36,287 nucleotides of DNA from the NCBI GenBank assembly GCA_902783245.1, contig CACZQF010000090.1, positions 1 through 36,287 of the forward strand, given 5' to 3'. Each line of letters opens with the position of its first letter. Position 1 is the first letter of the stretch. The stretch is from an uncultured Spirochaetaceae bacterium. Lineage in GTDB: Bacteria > Spirochaetota > Spirochaetia > Treponematales > Treponemataceae. Made by a program: the position numbers and the translations under genes. The notes below the pieces were generated by a model that was given only the letters and a program-made list of their open reading frames with translations, was not told the DNA's origin and searched no databases. Positions 33,315 through 36,287 of this stretch are shown here, piece after piece.

Positions 33315-34271
33315 TTAGAACAGCGTAAAGCGAAGCGAAAGGGAACCGATCAGATACTGGTCTGAAGCCGCGGCGTTTCCGTTGGAGTAGTAGATGCCGT
33401 TGCGCTCGTCAGTCTTGTTTACTTTTGATACGCCTTTAATTTCGCGCGTACAGACAGCGCCTATCAGCGCGTTAAGCGAAAGCCGCGGCGTCAGATAGAA
33501 GCGCATCGTAACACTGCCTTTCCAGGCGGCAAAGTTTGCGGCCATATAGTCATAAAAAAAGTATCCGCGCAAGATATGGTGATCGAGCGAGTCCGACCAC
33601 AGGTAGGGTGACACTGCACCGGAAATCATACATTCCCATGACCGCGTAAACTGCCACCGCACGTTCAGCCCCAGCCAGGTAAAAAACGTCTGCCGCACAT
33701 ACTGAATGCACTGCGTGCTGCCCGGTTGTGTCTTGATAGTTGTGTCCGTGCTGTTGTATGCGCTGTATATGCCGGATTTATTCTTGTTCCCGTACCACGC
33801 CTGCAGCCCGTATGCGGCCATGTCAAAAAACATGTATTCAATGCCGGTGAACGGAATAAGCTGTACTGTCTGCACCGGCTTGAAAATATATCCGAGGTTC
33901 AGGTCAAGGCGGAAAAAAGAATTGATGGTGTTGTCGCTTTCTGAATAATGCGTTTTGACGTCGTTCCGGTTCATCCAGTCCGAGTCGTACATGGTGCCGC
34001 AGCCGAGCGGCAGGGTACCCGATAAAGAGCCGTCTGCAAAAAGCCGTTTGTAGGTCGCGTCCGCTTTGATTCCGTACTGCCACGCGTTGTGAACCTGCCA
34101 GTCAAGACGGCTCAGCAGCGTGGATCCTGTGTATGCGTATTCTTTGGATGTGCCGCGCATAAAGCCTATGAACGGCTCCAGCGAAAGAGAAAAATCATCC
34201 TGCCAGTTTCCGGCGGCTATACAGGCGGCACACGATGCAGCAAGCAGTATGCTGATCAAAAAACGTTTCAA
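33315..34271 (-). CDS. Omptin-like outer membrane beta-barrel protease
   Basis: The 318-aa protein has a signal peptide (MKRFLISILLAASCAACIAA) and aromatic, alternating strands ending in Phe (LSLRFTLF), as outer-membrane barrels do. It matches the omptin layout: an early GFMRGTSKEYAYTG strand like OmpT's GKTKEYVYD, then RLDWQVHNAW, MYDSDWMN (94-101) and a late SDSLDHHI (226-233). The OmpT catalytic residues Asp83/Asp85 and Asp210/His212 correspond to Asp96/Asp98 and Asp230/His232 here, with similar spacing. It would cleave peptides outside the cell. The start codon is TTG at 34271, overlapping the stop of the pseudouridine synthase gene (TTGA), so translation is coupled; no clear ribosome site is seen. 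Confidence 0.75.
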   Translation of the reverse strand: MKRFLISILLAASCAACIAAGNWQDDFSLSLEPFIGFMRGTSKEYAYTGSTLLSRLDWQVHNAWQYGIKADATYKRLFADGSLSGTLPLGCGTMYDSDWMNRNDVKTHYSESDNTINSFFRLDLNLGYIFKPVQTVQLIPFTGIEYMFFDMAAYGLQAWYGNKNKSGIYSAYNSTDTTIKTQPGSTQCIQYVRQTFFTWLGLNVRWQFTRSWECMISGAVSPYLWSDSLDHHILRGYFFYDYMAANFAAWKGSVTMRFYLTPRLSLNALIGAVCTREIKGVSKVNKTDERNGIYYSNGNAAASDQYLIGSLSLRFTLF

Positions 34272-35014
34272 GCCAGCGGATCCACTTTAAAGATTTTGGC
34301 AAGCTGTTTGCGCACTGCGTCCAGATCGCGCGGGTAGGGCGCGGTAAAAGTCATGGGCTCGCCGGTACGCGGGTGGGTAATGGTGATGCGGTACGCGTGG
34401 AGCGCCAGCCTGTCAAGCAGCGGCCGTTCTTCGTAGGTGTCGCCGTGCCAGTTGCGCTTGATGTCGCTCAGACGCACGGGCTTCTGGTTACCGCCGTAGA
34501 GCGGGTCGCACACAATGCTCAGGTCGTTCGCGGTCAGGTGCACGCGGATCTGGTGGGTGCGCCCCGTGTGCGGCCGTGCCTCTATCCATGCATAGGGACC
34601 GCAGCAGCCGATGCAGTGAAAACTGGTGACGGACGGCTTGCCGAACCTGCGGTTCACCACCGTACGGTGCCGGTCATCTCCGTCCGGCTGCAGCGGAAGC
34701 TTTACCTGCAGGTCCTGCCACAGCGGATGGCCGTTCACCAGGCAATGGTAGATTTTTTCTATGGTACGCTCCTGAAACTGCATGGAAAGCGTTTTGTGCG
34801 CCTCCGGATTCTTTGCGTAGATAATAATGCCGGATGTGTCTTTGTCTATGCGGTGCACCGCATAGAGCGTGCCGAATTCTTTTTGTGCCGCAAGATCAAG
34901 GCGCGGTGCGTCCGGATCGTAGCGGTCGGCGGCTATGGAAAGGCCGCTCCGTTTGTTGAGCACAACAATATCATCATCGGCGAATACAACGGTGTAATCT
35001 GGTACCTGCTTCAT
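34268..35014 (-). CDS. RluA-family pseudouridine synthase
   Basis: The 248-aa enzyme has the catalytic motif HRIDKDTSG (54-62; Asp57), the conserved PHTGRTHQIRVHL and DPLYGG. It isomerises uridine in rRNA or tRNA. There is no N-terminal S4 domain, so it is the short RluA/RluC-core type; the exact target cannot be told. I chose ATG 35014 (MKQVPDYTVVFADD) as family members begin here; the longer frame to 35236 has no support. A TGGCAA-N17-TATACT promoter ends nine bases before the ATG, giving a 5' leader of two or three bases at most. Its stop overlaps the TTG of the omptin-like gene. Confidence 0.9.
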   Translation of the reverse strand: MKQVPDYTVVFADDDIVVLNKRSGLSIAADRYDPDAPRLDLAAQKEFGTLYAVHRIDKDTSGIIIYAKNPEAHKTLSMQFQERTIEKIYHCLVNGHPLWQDLQVKLPLQPDGDDRHRTVVNRRFGKPSVTSFHCIGCCGPYAWIEARPHTGRTHQIRVHLTANDLSIVCDPLYGGNQKPVRLSDIKRNWHGDTYEERPLLDRLALHAYRITITHPRTGEPMTFTAPYPRDLDAVRKQLAKIFKVDPLA

Positions 35015-35023
35015 ACGGCAGTA

Positions 35024-35052
35024 AGTATACCAGATGGCTGTGTTTTTTGCCA
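35024..35052 (-). promoter_or_regulatory. Promoter of the pseudouridine synthase gene (nearly leaderless)
   Basis: On the minus strand TGGCAA, 17 bases, TATACT, then nine bases to the ATG at 35014. Edges are accurate to a base or two. Confidence 0.45.
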
Positions 35053-35078
35053 TAAAGAATACACAAAAACACATAAGA

Positions 35079-35092
35079 GCACCTCGGAAAAT
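35079..35092. repeat. Solitary GCACCTCGGAAAAT half-element
   Basis: This is one arm of the palindromic family seen at 20365, 24730 and 33187, without a matching second arm. It lies in the gap before the small frame at 35105. Confidence 0.3.
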
Positions 35093-35104
35093 CCGCTTTA
35101 CGCG

Positions 35105-35374
35105 ATGCGCGGCCGCACTATAGTACAGACTGGTTCTGCTGCCTGCAGGCCTGCCGCTGATACAGGCGGAGATGCCGCTTCCTGTGTGACGATCGACACT
35201 GCGGACGGGGATATTACAGTCTGCCGTTCGCTGCATACGCTGCTTAAGCCGTACCTTGAGCGCGGTCGGATCGGCGAGTTTATGGCGGCTACGGTGGGCG
35301 GCGCGGAGACGGTAGAAAAGCTGTTCAGTATCACCATGGAGCTTTCGTCCTGCGGCTCGGTTAGGATCGCGTAG
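35105..35374 (+). CDS. Possible small protein, 89 aa, unknown
   Basis: From ATG 35105 an open frame reads 89 residues. Its second half looks protein-like: TVCRSLHTLLKPYLERGRIG, then EFMAATVGGAETVEKLFSI. Codon use (CTG, GAG, GCG) is like the neighbours. There is no ribosome site before this ATG and I recognise no family. It fills most of the 489-base gap between the pseudouridine synthase and the sigma factor, which otherwise holds only promoter-like pieces and a T-rich stretch near 35428. It could be a chance frame. Confidence 0.35.
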   Translation: MRGRTIVQTGSAACRPAADTGGDAASCVTIDTADGDITVCRSLHTLLKPYLERGRIGEFMAATVGGAETVEKLFSITMELSSCGSVRIA

Positions 35375-35503
35375 CTGCGTGCCGGCGGTACAAGCACCGA
35401 ACAGGTCTATTGTCCCATCTTCAGCCTTTTTTTACGATTTTTCCTTTACGCACTGTAAAAACAGACTATGGTACAAGCGTACAGATGCTTATGGAGGATA
35501 CAC

Positions 35504-36265
35504 ATGATAGGATTTACACTGAGCGATTGTCTTTCTGCCGAGCAGGAAAAAAAACTGGCCGTGCTTGCCGCAGGCGGCGACCGGGCTGCGCGTGACAAGC
35601 TCATTCTGGCAAACATCAGATTTGTGGTCATGTGTACCAAACCGTTCCGGGGCCGGGGGCTCAGCAACACGGAGCTTGAGGAAGAGGGTGTGATCGGGCT
35701 TATCAACGCGGTGGACCACTTTGATGTAACTAAGGGCTTCCGGCTGACTACCTACGCGCGGTTCTGGATCCGCCGGCAGATTTTTAAGGCGCTCAATGAG
35801 TGCGGCGCTTCCATCCGGCTGAGCGATGACAAGGCCCGTATGGTTATCAAGCTGCGTAAGGCGCTGCCGCTCGGCATGGCGTATGCCTGCCGTGTGACCG
35901 GCTGTAAGGAAGCAGAGGCCCGCCGCCTGCTTGCGCTGTCGGGAATGCCGGCGGAGCTTGACGCGCTCGTAAGCTCCGAAAACGGCGAGCCGTATACCAT
36001 GCAGATCGCCGACACGGAATCACAGAGCATTGAAGACACGCTTGTTGCGCATGACATGCAGGACCGCATACGGCGGGCAGTCCTGGGCCTGCGTGCGAAC
36101 GAGCGTGAGGTGGTGATCCGGCACTTTGGCCTGCACGGCAAAAAACCCGAGTCCTTCGGCGTTATAGCACAGCGGACAGGGGTATCGCGTTCCCGTATGC
36201 AGCAGGTGGAGCAGAATGCGTTCCGCCATCTGCGTGAAACGCTCGGCAATGTGAATCTGGGCTGA
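35504..36265 (+). CDS. Small sigma-70 family RNA polymerase sigma factor
   Basis: The 253-aa protein has region 2 (about 30-100: LILANIRFVVMCTKPFRGRG, EEEGVIGLINAVDHFDVTKGFRLTTYARFWIRRQI), a short region 3 and region 4 (about 185-247: LRANEREVVIRHFGLHGKKPESFGVIAQRTGVSRSRMQQVEQNAFRHLRETL). It lacks region 1 and the non-conserved insert, so it is an alternative factor close to the RpoD/RpoS type rather than ECF or FliA. I chose ATG 35504, with GGAGG six bases upstream; the frame is open 12 codons earlier without support. It could be the output of the partner-switching proteins at 21-23.7 kb, although it is 12 kb away. Confidence 0.9.
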   Translation: MIGFTLSDCLSAEQEKKLAVLAAGGDRAARDKLILANIRFVVMCTKPFRGRGLSNTELEEEGVIGLINAVDHFDVTKGFRLTTYARFWIRRQIFKALNECGASIRLSDDKARMVIKLRKALPLGMAYACRVTGCKEAEARRLLALSGMPAELDALVSSENGEPYTMQIADTESQSIEDTLVAHDMQDRIRRAVLGLRANEREVVIRHFGLHGKKPESFGVIAQRTGVSRSRMQQVEQNAFRHLRETLGNVNLG

Positions 36266-36287
36266 CGAACGCAGGTACGGCGACGGA

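Noticed and set aside
34373-35104. Long plus-strand frame over the pseudouridine synthase
   Set aside because: It is antisense to a well-supported RluA gene; only the last 89 codons, outside that gene, were kept as a possible small protein.
1-36287. CRISPR arrays, rRNA genes, insertion sequences or integrases
   Set aside because: I saw no regularly spaced repeats, no rRNA-like stretches and no transposase or recombinase motifs in any frame.

Overview
The window looks like a chromosomal segment of a gut or oral spirochete, most likely a Treponema. This is inferred from gene content, not from a search. The pointers are a fused FeoA-FeoB, several SpoIIE-type PP2C phosphatases with Cache/HAMP sensors, a SUMF1-fold protein with a zinc ribbon, spirochete-style lipoproteins, tandem CNNM/CorC proteins and an omptin-like outer-membrane barrel (so two membranes). 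Base composition is moderate overall. It is clearly AT-richer between about 12.2 and 20.3 kb: one 60-base line at 17281 has 20 G+C, against 34 for a line at 27001.

Left part (1-11.1 kb, all minus strand): a partial lipoprotein alpha/beta hydrolase; a CmpB-like membrane protein downstream of feoAB; and a three-gene operon of an unknown 445-aa protein, a very unusual 969-aa sensor-MFS fusion and a SpoIIE phosphatase. Upstream lies a GNAT acetyltransferase preceded by a leader with a consensus promoter, an 11-codon leader peptide and a terminator-like hairpin, which together look like an attenuator.

Middle, AT-rich part (11.4-20.6 kb): a metal cluster (small membrane protein, P1B-type ATPase, stand-alone HMA-like protein, ZIP transporter), a SAM methyltransferase, a TetR regulator divergent from a pair of ABC half-exporters with two near-identical operators between them, and a tRNA with CAT anticodon at the right edge.

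Right part (20.7-36.3 kb): a small membrane protein; a partner-switching set (SpoIIE phosphatase, RsbW-like kinase, convergent STAS antagonist); a zinc-ribbon SUMF1-fold protein; single-chain PurL followed by a lipoprotein and two CNNM/CorC proteins; then, on the minus strand, a cytidylate-kinase-like protein, an omptin-like protein and an RluA-type pseudouridine synthase; and finally a small sigma-70 factor.

Two themes tie the window together. One is envelope and metal traffic (Feo, ZIP, P-type ATPase, ABC pair, CorC). The other is phosphatase-driven partner switching, with two SpoIIE enzymes, one kinase, one antagonist and one alternative sigma factor. At least three genes have a -10 element TATACT exactly six bases before the ATG and no Shine-Dalgarno, which suggests leaderless mRNAs. 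No CRISPR array, rRNA, transposase, integrase or replication origin was seen.
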